This document shows, one piece after another, positions 35,415 through 43,642 of a stretch of DNA of 64,000 nt. Position 1 is the stretch's first letter. The number at the start of each line of letters is the position of its first letter. The position numbers were made by a program, and so were the translations under genes. The stretch spans positions 7,874,001 through 7,938,000 of the forward strand of contig NZ_CP059399.1 in NCBI RefSeq assembly GCF_013744875.1, given 5' to 3'. Source of the DNA: Nocardia huaxiensis. Its GTDB lineage: Bacteria; Actinomycetota; Actinomycetes; Mycobacteriales; Mycobacteriaceae. The notes beneath the pieces are model-generated. The model was not told the origin of the DNA, made no database searches, and saw only the letters and a program-made list of their open reading frames with translations.

Positions 35415-36710
35415 ATGCTCATGGCACCGGTCAGCTCCCGTCCCCGCTTCTATCACGCGGCACACCTGGACGCCCTCACCGCCCGGGCCGGACTCTCGGC
35501 CCGGGAACGGCTGAGAACCCGGGCCGCCGCGACCGTACTCCCCTTCCACGTCAACGACTACGTGATCGACGAGCTCATCGACTGGGATTCCGCCCCGGAC
35601 GATCCCATCTACCGGCTCGTCTTCCCACTGCCCGAGCTGCTGCCGGCCGAGTACACCGAACTGCTCGTCCGGCTGCTGCGGCGCAATGCGTCCACCGATG
35701 AGATCCACAGCGCCGCAAAGGCAATCCTGCACAAGCTCGACCCGTACCCGATCGGCCGGCCGGATTCGAACATCCCCATGCTGAATGGTGAACGCCTGCA
35801 CGGGATCGCACACCGATACCCCGAGACCGTGCTGTTCTGCCCGAGCCAGGGCCGCAAGAACTCCGCCCGCGACATCGACCGGCTCACCACCTACCTGCGC
35901 GCCCACCCGGCCGTCACCGATGTGCTGCTCACCGGCGGCGACCCCATGGCCCTGTCGGCGGACTCCCTGTCCCGCTGCGTGATTCCGCTGCTGACGGCCC
36001 CCGGACTCGGCCACATCGAGTCGATCCGCATCGCCACCCGCTCGCTGGCCCACTGGCCCGCCCGCTTCCTCTCCGCCCCCGATACCGGCGAGCTGCTACG
36101 ACTGTTCGATCGCATCGTGGACAGCGGCCGGAATCTGGCCATCCTGGCCCGCTTCACCCATCCCCGCGAACTGCGCACCGACCTGGCCGCCCAGGCCGTC
36201 CGCCAGCTCCTCGGCACCGGTGCGAGCATCCGCACCCAGGGCCCGATCGTCCACTCGGTCAACGACTCTCCCGAGATCTGGGCCGAAATGTGGCGCACCC
36301 AAACCCGAATGGGCATGGTGCCCTACTACGCCTTCGTCGAACGCGAGACCGGTCCGCGCGAATACTTCGAGGTCCCGCTCGTGCGCGCACACCAGATCTT
36401 CACCACCGCCTACCGCGCGGTCTCCGGCCTCTGCCGCACCGTGCGCGGCCCGGTCATGTCCACCGGGCCCGGCAAGGTCGTGCTGGACGGCATCCCCCGC
36501 ATCCACGGCCACCGCTACCTGTCGTTGCGCCTGCTGCAATGCCGGGACCCGGACCTGGTGAACCTGCCGTTCCTGGCCCAATACGACCAGGCCGCGCGTT
36601 GGCTCGACGATCTGAGACCCGCATTGGGCACCGCGCATCAGCCGCCCTGGCCCCTGCTGCTCGGCACACAGATCTCACCCCCGCGTAACAATCCGGCCGC
36701 ATCGTGGTGA
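35415..36710 (+). CDS. KamA-family protein lacking the radical-SAM CxxxCxxC motif
   Basis: This 431-aa member of the lysine-2,3-aminomutase-like family has the barrel motif DVLLTGGDPMAL, RIATRSLAHWP, LARFTHPREL, PIVHSVND, and the late VPYYAFVERETGPREYF and TVRGPVMSTGPGKVV segments. In the family, PSQG is followed by a CxxxCxxC motif that binds the [4Fe-4S] cluster and SAM. Here PSQG (143-146) runs directly into RKNSARDID, so about 25-30 residues including all three cysteines are absent, in frame. The protein is probably not a normal radical SAM enzyme. Start ATG 35415 (AAAGGGG upstream) or 35421. Confidence 0.8.
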   Translation: MLMAPVSSRPRFYHAAHLDALTARAGLSARERLRTRAAATVLPFHVNDYVIDELIDWDSAPDDPIYRLVFPLPELLPAEYTELLVRLLRRNASTDEIHSAAKAILHKLDPYPIGRPDSNIPMLNGERLHGIAHRYPETVLFCPSQGRKNSARDIDRLTTYLRAHPAVTDVLLTGGDPMALSADSLSRCVIPLLTAPGLGHIESIRIATRSLAHWPARFLSAPDTGELLRLFDRIVDSGRNLAILARFTHPRELRTDLAAQAVRQLLGTGASIRTQGPIVHSVNDSPEIWAEMWRTQTRMGMVPYYAFVERETGPREYFEVPLVRAHQIFTTAYRAVSGLCRTVRGPVMSTGPGKVVLDGIPRIHGHRYLSLRLLQCRDPDLVNLPFLAQYDQAARWLDDLRPALGTAHQPPWPLLLGTQISPPRNNPAASW

Positions 36711-36736
36711 GTTCATGGATACGACGCGCTGATCGC

Positions 36737-36769
36737 CCCGAAAATCGGGAACTCATCTCGCGAGAGATG
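36737..36769 (+). promoter_or_regulatory. Two small hairpins upstream of the 57-aa protein
   Basis: CCCGA/TCGGG (36737-36749, AAA loop) and CATCTC/GAGATG (36754-36769, GCGA loop) are perfect stems in the gap between the KamA-like gene and the small Cys-rich ORF. They could terminate transcription or act as an operator. Neither is followed by a T-run. Confidence 0.3.
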
Positions 36770-36811
36770 TGCGTGCAAAGGGGCACAGCGCGTAGGACCG
36801 AGGAGGCCGTC

Positions 36812-36985
36812 ATGGACGAGCGAGTTTGTGTCGATTGCTGGCGCCGGGACAATCTCACCTTCGTGCAACGCCTGGACCCGGCCTTCGTGAAGCCCGGACC
36901 GGTACACCGGTGCGCCATTCACAAGGCCTACCACGAGCAGCTGCACGGCGAGGGTGGCGGCGAATCCACCCAGCGCGCAGCATGA
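36812..36985 (+). CDS. 57-aa CxxC/CxxH small protein
   Basis: This short ORF has a strong ribosome site (AGGAGG about 5 nt before ATG 36812). It has four potential metal ligands, C6, C9, C34 and H37 (CVDC then RCAIH), suggesting a zinc-ribbon-like knuckle. Its stop abuts the convergent nicotinamide phosphoribosyltransferase gene (1 bp gap). I recognise no named family. It may be a small regulator or metal-binding protein. Confidence 0.6.
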   Translation: MDERVCVDCWRRDNLTFVQRLDPAFVKPGPVHRCAIHKAYHEQLHGEGGGESTQRAA

Positions 36986-36986
36986 T

Positions 36987-38528
36987 TCAGCGCTCTGCCG
37001 GGATCCGGCCGAGTTCGGCGACCGGCAGGCCGGTGTAGTTCCGCGCGAGTTCGGTTGCCGCCGAACGGGGCTGCGCACGCAGCCGCGCCCGGATCGCGGC
37101 GAACCCCTCGCGGCGCAGGAACTCACCGTCCCGCCACACCTCCGCCAGTTCGCTCGCCGCCTCCTGCTCGGGCGTGGCCTGCTGCTGGACGTACAGCTCG
37201 CCCGCGTCGTCGCGCAGCACCGCCAGCCGTCCGCGCGCCGAGCGCTTGGTGCCCGAATCGGTGACCGGATCCTTGAAGATGTCGCGCCCCCGCCCGTCGA
37301 TCTCCACATAGGTGGCCTTCACCGCCGAGGAGAAGGTGTCGCGGGTGACGTACTGATAGGTGTACGACCCGACGCCGAAAACCACTGTGGTGGAGACGAA
37401 TCCCAGGCTCGCCAGCCGGGCGGTGATGGCGTCGGCGCGATCGTGGGTGATCGAATCGCCGTAGATGACACCGACATGCGGGTCCAGCACCCGGTAGCCG
37501 GCCTCGTTCACGGTGCCGCCGAAGGTCTCCCACAGCAGTCGCACCACGCCGCGTCCGGCGGGGCTGTCGTCGATCCCGGTCCCGCACAGAATGGTCTCCG
37601 GATCGCCCGAGTCGGGCCGGATCACCAGGGTGCCGTCGCGGCCCATGATGCGCTCGCGCAGGGCGGGCAGGGTTTCGGTCAGCACCCGCCACAGGTCGAA
37701 GGTGTCGCTGACCACCGACACGATGCCGTTCGGGTACAGCTCCAGCAGTCGCCGGTAGGTGTCGTCCTCCGATTCCCGGGTGCCCGCGCACATGACCGAA
37801 TGTTCGGTCGCCGCAACGGAAGCCAGGATCGGCTCGCCCGAGTCGTCGGGGTAGAAGTAGCGGATCCAATCCTCCGACACCAGCGAATCCGAGCCGGTGA
37901 ACGACAGCAGGTGTGCCGCGCCCGACGCGGCGGCCGCCTCCAGGCCGGGCATGCCGCGGAAGGAGAAGTCGTGGCCTTGGAAGTCCACGGCCGCGCTCGG
38001 CGCACCGGTGGCGCGGGCGCGCTCCTCCAGCAGCCGGCGCAGCCGCCAGGCGGTGGTGGCCGAGGTGGACGGTTGCCAGACGGCCGCCGACAGCGCGGTC
38101 TCGATGTAGTTGGTCAGCCAGAAGAAGTCCGGGTGGGTGTTCTCCACGGTCAGCACCGGCACCTTGATCGGGACGGCCGTCCCCTCCGGCAGCGAGCGGA
38201 TCGACAGCGGCAGGTAGCCCAGTGCGTGCAGGGCGCGAATGTGCGCACTGCCAATGACATTCGGTCCCACGACGGCGGTGACGCGGCGCTCGTACTCGGC
38301 GCACACCTGCTCGACGTCGGCGGCGAAGAAGCGGCCGAAGGCGTCGGTCAGCACATCCTGGATGAAGGCTTGCAGACCGAAGTGCACGACCTGGCCGACA
38401 CCGGGGATGCGCGAGGCGCGGTGGGTCAGATTGGAGTACACGCGGGTGGTGCCCGGCGGGTACTGGCGGCGGTGGTCCAGCTTGTAGGCGTCGGTCAGGA
38501 ACAGGGGGTCGACGATATTGCGAAACAT
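36987..38528 (-). CDS. Nicotinamide phosphoribosyltransferase (NadV/NAMPT-like)
   Basis: This 513-aa enzyme would join nicotinamide and PRPP to form NMN for NAD salvage. Family landmarks are DAYKLDHRRQYPPGTTRVYS at the N-terminus, QGHDFSFRGMPGLEA, SFTGSDSL, VIRPDSGDPET and VIYGDSITHDRADAI. ATG 38528 overlaps the upstream PRPP-synthetase stop by 1 nt (TGATG), so the two are translationally coupled. A coupled prs-like gene could supply PRPP directly. A similarly annotated pair in phages (Adps-Namat, NARP1) regenerates NAD from ADP-ribose; which chemistry applies cannot be read from motifs alone. Confidence 0.88.
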   Translation of the reverse strand: MFRNIVDPLFLTDAYKLDHRRQYPPGTTRVYSNLTHRASRIPGVGQVVHFGLQAFIQDVLTDAFGRFFAADVEQVCAEYERRVTAVVGPNVIGSAHIRALHALGYLPLSIRSLPEGTAVPIKVPVLTVENTHPDFFWLTNYIETALSAAVWQPSTSATTAWRLRRLLEERARATGAPSAAVDFQGHDFSFRGMPGLEAAAASGAAHLLSFTGSDSLVSEDWIRYFYPDDSGEPILASVAATEHSVMCAGTRESEDDTYRRLLELYPNGIVSVVSDTFDLWRVLTETLPALRERIMGRDGTLVIRPDSGDPETILCGTGIDDSPAGRGVVRLLWETFGGTVNEAGYRVLDPHVGVIYGDSITHDRADAITARLASLGFVSTTVVFGVGSYTYQYVTRDTFSSAVKATYVEIDGRGRDIFKDPVTDSGTKRSARGRLAVLRDDAGELYVQQQATPEQEAASELAEVWRDGEFLRREGFAAIRARLRAQPRSAATELARNYTGLPVAELGRIPAER

Positions 38529-39376
38529 CACAGGATTCCTTGTGTGAGAGCGTGTTCGACGATGTCGGTCACGGAGATCAGGTCGAAGTGGCGGGCGGCG
38601 GCCCGCGCGCCGGGATGGGAGTCGGTGGTGTAGATCCGCGCGAAGGGCGCGAGATTGGCGGCCAGGCGGGGGCCGCCGGAGAAGACACCGTGGGTGACCC
38701 ACAGGTCCACCCGTTCGGCGGCCGAAAATTCGCCTGCCGCAGCCAATCCGGCGAAGGTGCCGCCGCCGTCGCACACATCGTCGACCACGAGGGCGCGCCG
38801 ACCGGCGACCAGCGCGGGGTCGAACTCGAAACCGCCCAGCTTCCCGGTCGCGGGGTCGCGCCGCTTGCGGCCGTGGCCCACCGGCAGCCCGCCCAGCGCC
38901 GCGGCAACCTCGGCCGCCCGGCCGGCCGCGCCTTTGTCGGGGGCGACGACCAGGTCGTAATCGGCCGGTACGGCAGCGGAAACCAGAGTGCCGAGCGGGA
39001 TTTCGGCCGTCTTGATCCCGGTCAGCTGCTGCTTCGCGAGCTCGGAATGGATATCGGCGTAGATCAGCTCGTCGGCGAAGGCCCCGATGACTGCCGCGTA
39101 AACCTTTGCGCCACAGGGCACATCACGATCGGTCCGGGCGGCCGGAGTGTAGGGCATGAGCACCCGTGCCGCGTGTCCGTGATGGCGAACCAGATCGGCC
39201 CACATACCCAGGGCCAGCAGGTCGTCCGGGAATCCGCCGCGCACCACCGCGAAGCGCTCGGCGCGCGGGTCGAACTCCGATCCCGGCTTCACGAACCACT
39301 CCCCACCCGGGAAGCGCATGAACTCGACATCATCGGGCCGGGCCCCAGAGTCGGTTCGCACCATCGCTTCGATCAT
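38528..39376 (-). CDS. Ribose-phosphate pyrophosphokinase-like protein
   Basis: This 282-aa protein has PRPP-synthetase features: FPGGEWFVK near the N-terminus, YTPAARTDRD, IYADIHSE, and the PRPP-binding loop VVDDVCDGGGTFAG. It is slightly shorter than housekeeping Prs (about 310-330 aa). It is coupled to the nicotinamide phosphoribosyltransferase gene and presumably supplies its co-substrate. The start is ATG 39376, with ATG 39364 possible. An 8-bp-arm palindrome lies immediately upstream and may be the operator for the pair. Not the housekeeping prs on context. Confidence 0.82.
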   Translation of the reverse strand: MIEAMVRTDSGARPDDVEFMRFPGGEWFVKPGSEFDPRAERFAVVRGGFPDDLLALGMWADLVRHHGHAARVLMPYTPAARTDRDVPCGAKVYAAVIGAFADELIYADIHSELAKQQLTGIKTAEIPLGTLVSAAVPADYDLVVAPDKGAAGRAAEVAAALGGLPVGHGRKRRDPATGKLGGFEFDPALVAGRRALVVDDVCDGGGTFAGLAAAGEFSAAERVDLWVTHGVFSGGPRLAANLAPFARIYTTDSHPGARAAARHFDLISVTDIVEHALTQGIL

Positions 39377-39393
39377 GCGACCACCGTAGCATG

Positions 39394-39416
39394 GTTTTAG
39401 TAGATCTGACTAAAAC
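39394..39416. promoter_or_regulatory. Perfect inverted repeat upstream of the nicotinamide salvage pair
   Basis: GTTTTAGT (39394-39401) and ACTAAAAC (39409-39416) are exact inverted copies with a 7-nt spacer. It lies 17 bp upstream of the PRPP-synthetase-like start and 70 bp before the divergent amidase start. It is an unusually AT-rich island. An NAD-metabolism repressor such as NrtR is one candidate, but no such gene is in view. Confidence 0.55.
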
Positions 39417-39486
39417 TTTTTTTCAGGCCCTGAGCTGCGACACTGAATCCGGTCGCGATTCCGAATCCAGGGGGAGGAGTTCGACG

Positions 39487-40863
39487 ATGACAGTCGAACA
39501 ACCCAAGATCGCCCACCTCGGCCTCGGCGAGATCCGACGAGCCCTCATCGGCAGGCGGATCACCGCCACCCAGCTGGTGGCCGAGACGCTCGAAAGGATC
39601 GAAGCCGCCCAGGCCACCCTCAATGCGTTCCGGCGCATCCGCCGCGACGCCGCCCTGATCGAGGCGCGCGAGTCCGATCGGCGCATCGCCGCCGGTGCGA
39701 CCGCTCCCCTGCTGGGCGTTCCCATCGCCATCAAGGACGATGTCGATATCGCCGGTGAGCCAACGGCATTCGGCTGTGGCGGCGAACTGCCGGCCAAGTC
39801 GGAGGATTCCGAGGTGGTGCGCAGGCTCCGGGGCGCGGGCGCCATTGTGGTGGGCAAGACCAACACGCCCGAACTCGGCGAGTGGCCGTTCACGCACGGA
39901 GATGCCTTCGGGCACACCAGGAATCCGTGGCAGCTCGAGCACACCCCGGGCGGCTCCTCCGGCGGGAGCGCGGCGGCCGTCGCGGCGGGTCTCGTGCCCG
40001 CCGCGCTCGGCTCGGACACCGGCGGCTCCATTCGCATCCCGGCCGCCTGGACCAATCTGGTGGGTATCAAGCCTTCTCGCGGCCGGGTGCCCGCGCCTCC
40101 GGTCGATGCGTACGGGCTGACCGTCATCGGCCCGCTGGCGCGCACGGTGTCCGATGCCGCTCTCGTCCTGGATGTGCTCGCCGACTCCGGCGAAACCTTC
40201 TCCGCCGCAGCCACTCACGATCCCGGATCGCGGCGGATCGCGCTGTCGCTGGCCATCCCGTACACGCCATTCCCGGCGACGCTGTCCCCGCCGGTCCGCA
40301 CCGCGGTGCAAGCCGTGGCCGAGGCGCTGCGCGACCTCGGGCACCGGGTCACGGCCGCCGATCCCGCCTACGATCCGCGCCTGATCCTGTGCTGGGGCAC
40401 GCGCTCGGGGCGAGGCATCGCGGAGGCTTTCGACAGTCTCGGGCCCGGAGCCCGCATCGACGCCCACACCCGCTGGAATGTGCGTATGGGCCGCCCGGGA
40501 GCACTCGCCGCCCGGGTCGCTCAGCAGCGGGTGGAACCGATCCTGGCGCGGCGCATCGGGCGCATCTTCGACGAGGTGGATCTGATTCTCGCCCCCACCA
40601 CCGCGACTCCCCCGCCGGCGATCGATGTCATCGACAGCGCAAGCACTTTCACCGCCTATCGCGCGGCCATCGCGACCAGTCCCTACAACTTCCCGTGGAA
40701 TACCCTGGGCTGGCCCAGCATCGCCGTCCCCGCCGGATTCACCGCCGACGGACTACCTCTCGGCGCTCAGCTCATGGGCGGACCCGACAGCGAAGCGCTG
40801 CTCATCTCCGTTGCGGCGCAGCTGGAATCGCGTCTCCAATGGCATCGGCGCCGGCCAGGTTGA
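39487..40863 (+). CDS. Amidase signature-family hydrolase
   Basis: This 458-aa enzyme has the Ser-cisSer-Lys triad: K83 (PIAIKDDVD), S157 in PGGSSGGSAA and nucleophile S181 in GSDTGGSIRIPA. Family members hydrolyse aliphatic or aryl amides and glutamine. ATG 39487 has GGGAGGAG about 8 nt upstream; upstream codons carry no homology. Its 3' end overlaps the convergent luciferase-like gene by 62 bp. The substrate is unknown. Confidence 0.87.
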   Translation: MTVEQPKIAHLGLGEIRRALIGRRITATQLVAETLERIEAAQATLNAFRRIRRDAALIEARESDRRIAAGATAPLLGVPIAIKDDVDIAGEPTAFGCGGELPAKSEDSEVVRRLRGAGAIVVGKTNTPELGEWPFTHGDAFGHTRNPWQLEHTPGGSSGGSAAAVAAGLVPAALGSDTGGSIRIPAAWTNLVGIKPSRGRVPAPPVDAYGLTVIGPLARTVSDAALVLDVLADSGETFSAAATHDPGSRRIALSLAIPYTPFPATLSPPVRTAVQAVAEALRDLGHRVTAADPAYDPRLILCWGTRSGRGIAEAFDSLGPGARIDAHTRWNVRMGRPGALAARVAQQRVEPILARRIGRIFDEVDLILAPTTATPPPAIDVIDSASTFTAYRAAIATSPYNFPWNTLGWPSIAVPAGFTADGLPLGAQLMGGPDSEALLISVAAQLESRLQWHRRRPG

Positions 40864-41848
40864 GCGCCTCGGCCAGTCGGCGGTGCGAGTCGAGGCGGGC
40901 CGCGCGGTCGTACGTGCTGGTGTGGACCAGGATTTCGTCGGCACCGGTGCGATCCACCAGCGATTCGAGTGCGGGCAGGACCACCTCCTCCGGACCGTGG
41001 ATGTGGCCGCGCATGGACTCATCGAAGATCCGGCGCTGACGGTCGGTCATCGTCAGAGCCTCGATGCGCTCGGGTGGGAGCAGCGGCGGGAACTCACCCT
41101 GGGTGCGGGAGTACGCGGCGGACCACGCTTCCGGCATGAGCAGCCGGCGCGACTCCGCCACGGTGTCGGCGACGACCACCGAGCTGGAGACGATCACGTA
41201 CGGTGCGGCCGACCAGGCGCTGGGCCGGAAGTCGTTGCGGTACCGGGTGATCGACTCGATCATGGCGGCCTCGGTCGGGAAGGCCGCGATCACCAGCGGC
41301 AGTCCGAAGCGGGCCGCGCGCGCCGCACCGGAACCGGTGGCCAGCAGGTAGGCCGGAATGTGCAATCCCTCGGCGGGCCAGGCGTGTACGCCGCTGCGGC
41401 CCTTGGTGACGAAGTCGAGCAGTTCGCTCAACTGCGCGTCGAAATCCTCGGCGTCGCGCTTGTCATGTCCGAGCGCACGGCGCACCCCGTCGGTGAATCC
41501 GACCGAACGCCCCAGACCCATGTCGATGCGCCCCGGATACAGCGACTCCAGCACCCCGAACTGTTCGGCCACCACCAGCGGCTGATGATTCGGCAGCATC
41601 ACCCCGCCGGTGCCCACCCGAATATGCCGGGTCGCGGCGGCGACGCCCGCGGCCAGCACCGTCGGCGCGGACCCTGCCACGCCCGGGACGCTGTGATGCT
41701 CGGACACCCAGAAGCGGTGATACCCCCACTGTTCGGCGAGCTGCCCGAACTCGACGGTTTCGCGCAGGGCTTCGGGATACGCCTGATCCTGTCGCACGCG
41801 TGACCGGTCGAGGATGGAGTAGGGGATCGCCTGCGGTGCCGTGCTCAT
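40802..41848 (-). CDS. Luciferase-like flavin monooxygenase (LLM family)
   Basis: This 348-aa TIM-barrel flavin-dependent monooxygenase of the bacterial luciferase-like group has the segments YHRFWVSEHHSVPGVAGSAP and HIRVGTGGVMLPNHQPLVVA, with RIDMGLGRSVGF further on. It uses FMNH2 or F420. ATG 41848 is chosen because homology starts there and the longer frame upstream is not protein-like. It is divergent from the adenylate cyclase across 91 bp. The substrate is unknown. Confidence 0.87.
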   Translation of the reverse strand: MSTAPQAIPYSILDRSRVRQDQAYPEALRETVEFGQLAEQWGYHRFWVSEHHSVPGVAGSAPTVLAAGVAAATRHIRVGTGGVMLPNHQPLVVAEQFGVLESLYPGRIDMGLGRSVGFTDGVRRALGHDKRDAEDFDAQLSELLDFVTKGRSGVHAWPAEGLHIPAYLLATGSGAARAARFGLPLVIAAFPTEAAMIESITRYRNDFRPSAWSAAPYVIVSSSVVVADTVAESRRLLMPEAWSAAYSRTQGEFPPLLPPERIEALTMTDRQRRIFDESMRGHIHGPEEVVLPALESLVDRTGADEILVHTSTYDRAARLDSHRRLAEALNLAGADAIGDAIPAAPQRR

Positions 41849-41939
41849 ATCTGCTGCCAACGTTCCCGGCGGCGGTTGATTCCACCCGCCCGGCCAGGTC
41901 GTTCGCCGCCTCCGGGTGATCTCCCCATAGGCTGCGATC

Positions 41940-43505
41940 ATGGTCGACAGTGATGTGACGCCCGCCGCACTGGGCGCGTCCCCCTTCGGGTCGCGCCTGC
42001 TCGGCCCCGCCGACGAGGGTGCGACGACGCGGCGGCTGCGTCTCCAACTGCTGCTGACTGTGCCCCTGCTGCTGGCGAACATGACCGGTGTGGCCGTCGC
42101 CGCCGTCCTGATCGGGCTGGTGCTGCCCGGCCCGTCCATCTTCACCCGCGAGCTGGTGCTGCTGAATTTCGTCGCCACCCCGATCTACGTGTGCACCGCG
42201 ATCGTCGCCGGTTTCGGCTGGGGCACGGTCTGGGGGATGCGCACCCTGCGCTGGGCCACCGACCCCGACCATGTGCCCACCGAGGCCGAGCAGACCGCCG
42301 CCACCAGCGTGCCGCGCCGCCTGGTGGTGCACCAGGCCCTGCTGTGGTTCGGCGGCATGGCGGTGCTGACTCCGCTGTACGCCCTGCATGATGCCGCCCT
42401 GTCCCCGAAGCTGATCCTGGGCATCGGTTTCAGCGCAATCGTGGTGTGCACCAACAGTTATCTCATCGCCGAGTTCGCCCTGCGCCTGGTGACGGCCCGC
42501 GTCCTCACCGCCGCCACCACCCGCCGCCGCCGCGGCCTCGGCGTCTTCGGCCGCTCCCTGCTGGTCTGGATGCTGGGTTCGGTCACCCCCGTGGCCCTGC
42601 TCATGACCATCGGCATCCTGGCCCTGGCCGGCATGGACATGAGCATCGACCGCCTGGCCGTGTGCATCCTGTCCCTCGGCGGCGCCGCCCTGGTCTTCGG
42701 CCTCATCCTCATGACGCAAACCCTCGCCGCCACCGTCGCCCCCATCCGCGGCGTCCGCAATGCCATGCGCCGCGTCGAGGACGGCGACCTCGACGTGGCG
42801 GTCACCGTCTACGACGGCACCGAATTGGGCGAACTCCAAAGCGGTTTCAACCACATGGTCGCCGGCCTGCGTGAACGCGAGAAGATTCGCGACCTCTTCG
42901 GCCGCCACGTGGGCGACGACGTGGCCGCGGCCGCGCTGGCGCGCAACCCCGAACTGGGCGGCGAAGAGGTCGAAGCCGCAGCCCTTTTCATCGACATCAT
43001 CGGCTCCACCACCATGGCCTCCACCCGCCCCGCCCCCGAGATAGTCACCCTCCTCAACGAGTTCTTCGCCATCGTCGTCGACGAGGTGGAACGCCACGGC
43101 GGCCTGGTCAACAAGTTCGAAGGCGACGCCGCCCTCGCCATCTTCGGCGCCCCCGCCCCGCACCTCGACGCCTCCGGCGCCGCTCTCTCCGCCGCCCGCG
43201 CCATCCACACCCGCCTCGCCACCACCACGAACAAATTCGAAGCAGGCATAGGCGTGGCAGCCGGTCGCATGGTCGCCGGCAACGTAGGCGCCCACCGCCG
43301 CTACGAATTCACCGTCATAGGCGACGCCGTCAACGAAGCAGCCCGCCTCTGCGAACTGGCCAAGCAGGACGAATCCCGAGTCCTCGCCTCCGCCACCGCC
43401 CTGACCTCCGCCGACCCTCTCGAGGCCGACCACTGGAAACTCGGCGAATCGGTAACCCTCCGAGGCCGTCTCACCGAAACCCACCTGGCCCGCCCCCGCG
43501 ACTGA
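41940..43505 (+). CDS. Membrane class III adenylate cyclase with HAMP domain
   Basis: This 521-aa protein resembles the mycobacterial Rv1318c/Rv1320c type: about six transmembrane segments in residues 35-265, a HAMP linker (TVAPIRGVRNAMRRVEDGDL region) and a C-terminal class III cyclase domain. Catalytic landmarks are the metal-binding FIDIIGSTTMA, KFEGDAALAIFGAP and the late GDAVNEAARLCELAK. It should make cAMP in the cytoplasm in response to a membrane signal. It is divergent from the LLM monooxygenase. Confidence 0.9.
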   Translation: MVDSDVTPAALGASPFGSRLLGPADEGATTRRLRLQLLLTVPLLLANMTGVAVAAVLIGLVLPGPSIFTRELVLLNFVATPIYVCTAIVAGFGWGTVWGMRTLRWATDPDHVPTEAEQTAATSVPRRLVVHQALLWFGGMAVLTPLYALHDAALSPKLILGIGFSAIVVCTNSYLIAEFALRLVTARVLTAATTRRRRGLGVFGRSLLVWMLGSVTPVALLMTIGILALAGMDMSIDRLAVCILSLGGAALVFGLILMTQTLAATVAPIRGVRNAMRRVEDGDLDVAVTVYDGTELGELQSGFNHMVAGLREREKIRDLFGRHVGDDVAAAALARNPELGGEEVEAAALFIDIIGSTTMASTRPAPEIVTLLNEFFAIVVDEVERHGGLVNKFEGDAALAIFGAPAPHLDASGAALSAARAIHTRLATTTNKFEAGIGVAAGRMVAGNVGAHRRYEFTVIGDAVNEAARLCELAKQDESRVLASATALTSADPLEADHWKLGESVTLRGRLTETHLARPRD

Positions 43506-43573
43506 CCCGGATCGGGGCCTTCGGTCAGCCACCGGTGCCGGGTGGCGGGAATCGGCCGAACCAATAGGTCAAT

Positions 43574-43583
43574 ATGTGCACAT
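43574..43583. promoter_or_regulatory. Short palindrome upstream of the MFS transporter
   Basis: ATGTGCACAT is a perfect 10-bp palindrome in an AT-rich stretch 60 bp before the transporter start. It may be an ArsR- or MarR-type operator. No regulator gene is adjacent. Confidence 0.3.
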
Positions 43584-43642
43584 CTGCGCACTCGTTGTAA
43601 TGTGGGCGAGGTGCGGACAGGATGGCGGCCCGAGGAGCGCAG

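Noticed and set aside
35415..36710. The KamA-like gene as the missing radical-SAM dehydrogenase (BtrN type) for the aminocyclitol operon
   Set aside because: It is over 20 kb from the operon, belongs to the aminomutase family and lacks the cluster cysteines.
41463..43532. A 689-codon minus-strand frame over the adenylate cyclase
   Set aside because: Its composition is Gly/Ala/Arg/His/Gln-rich and low complexity; the plus-strand cyclase has all family motifs.
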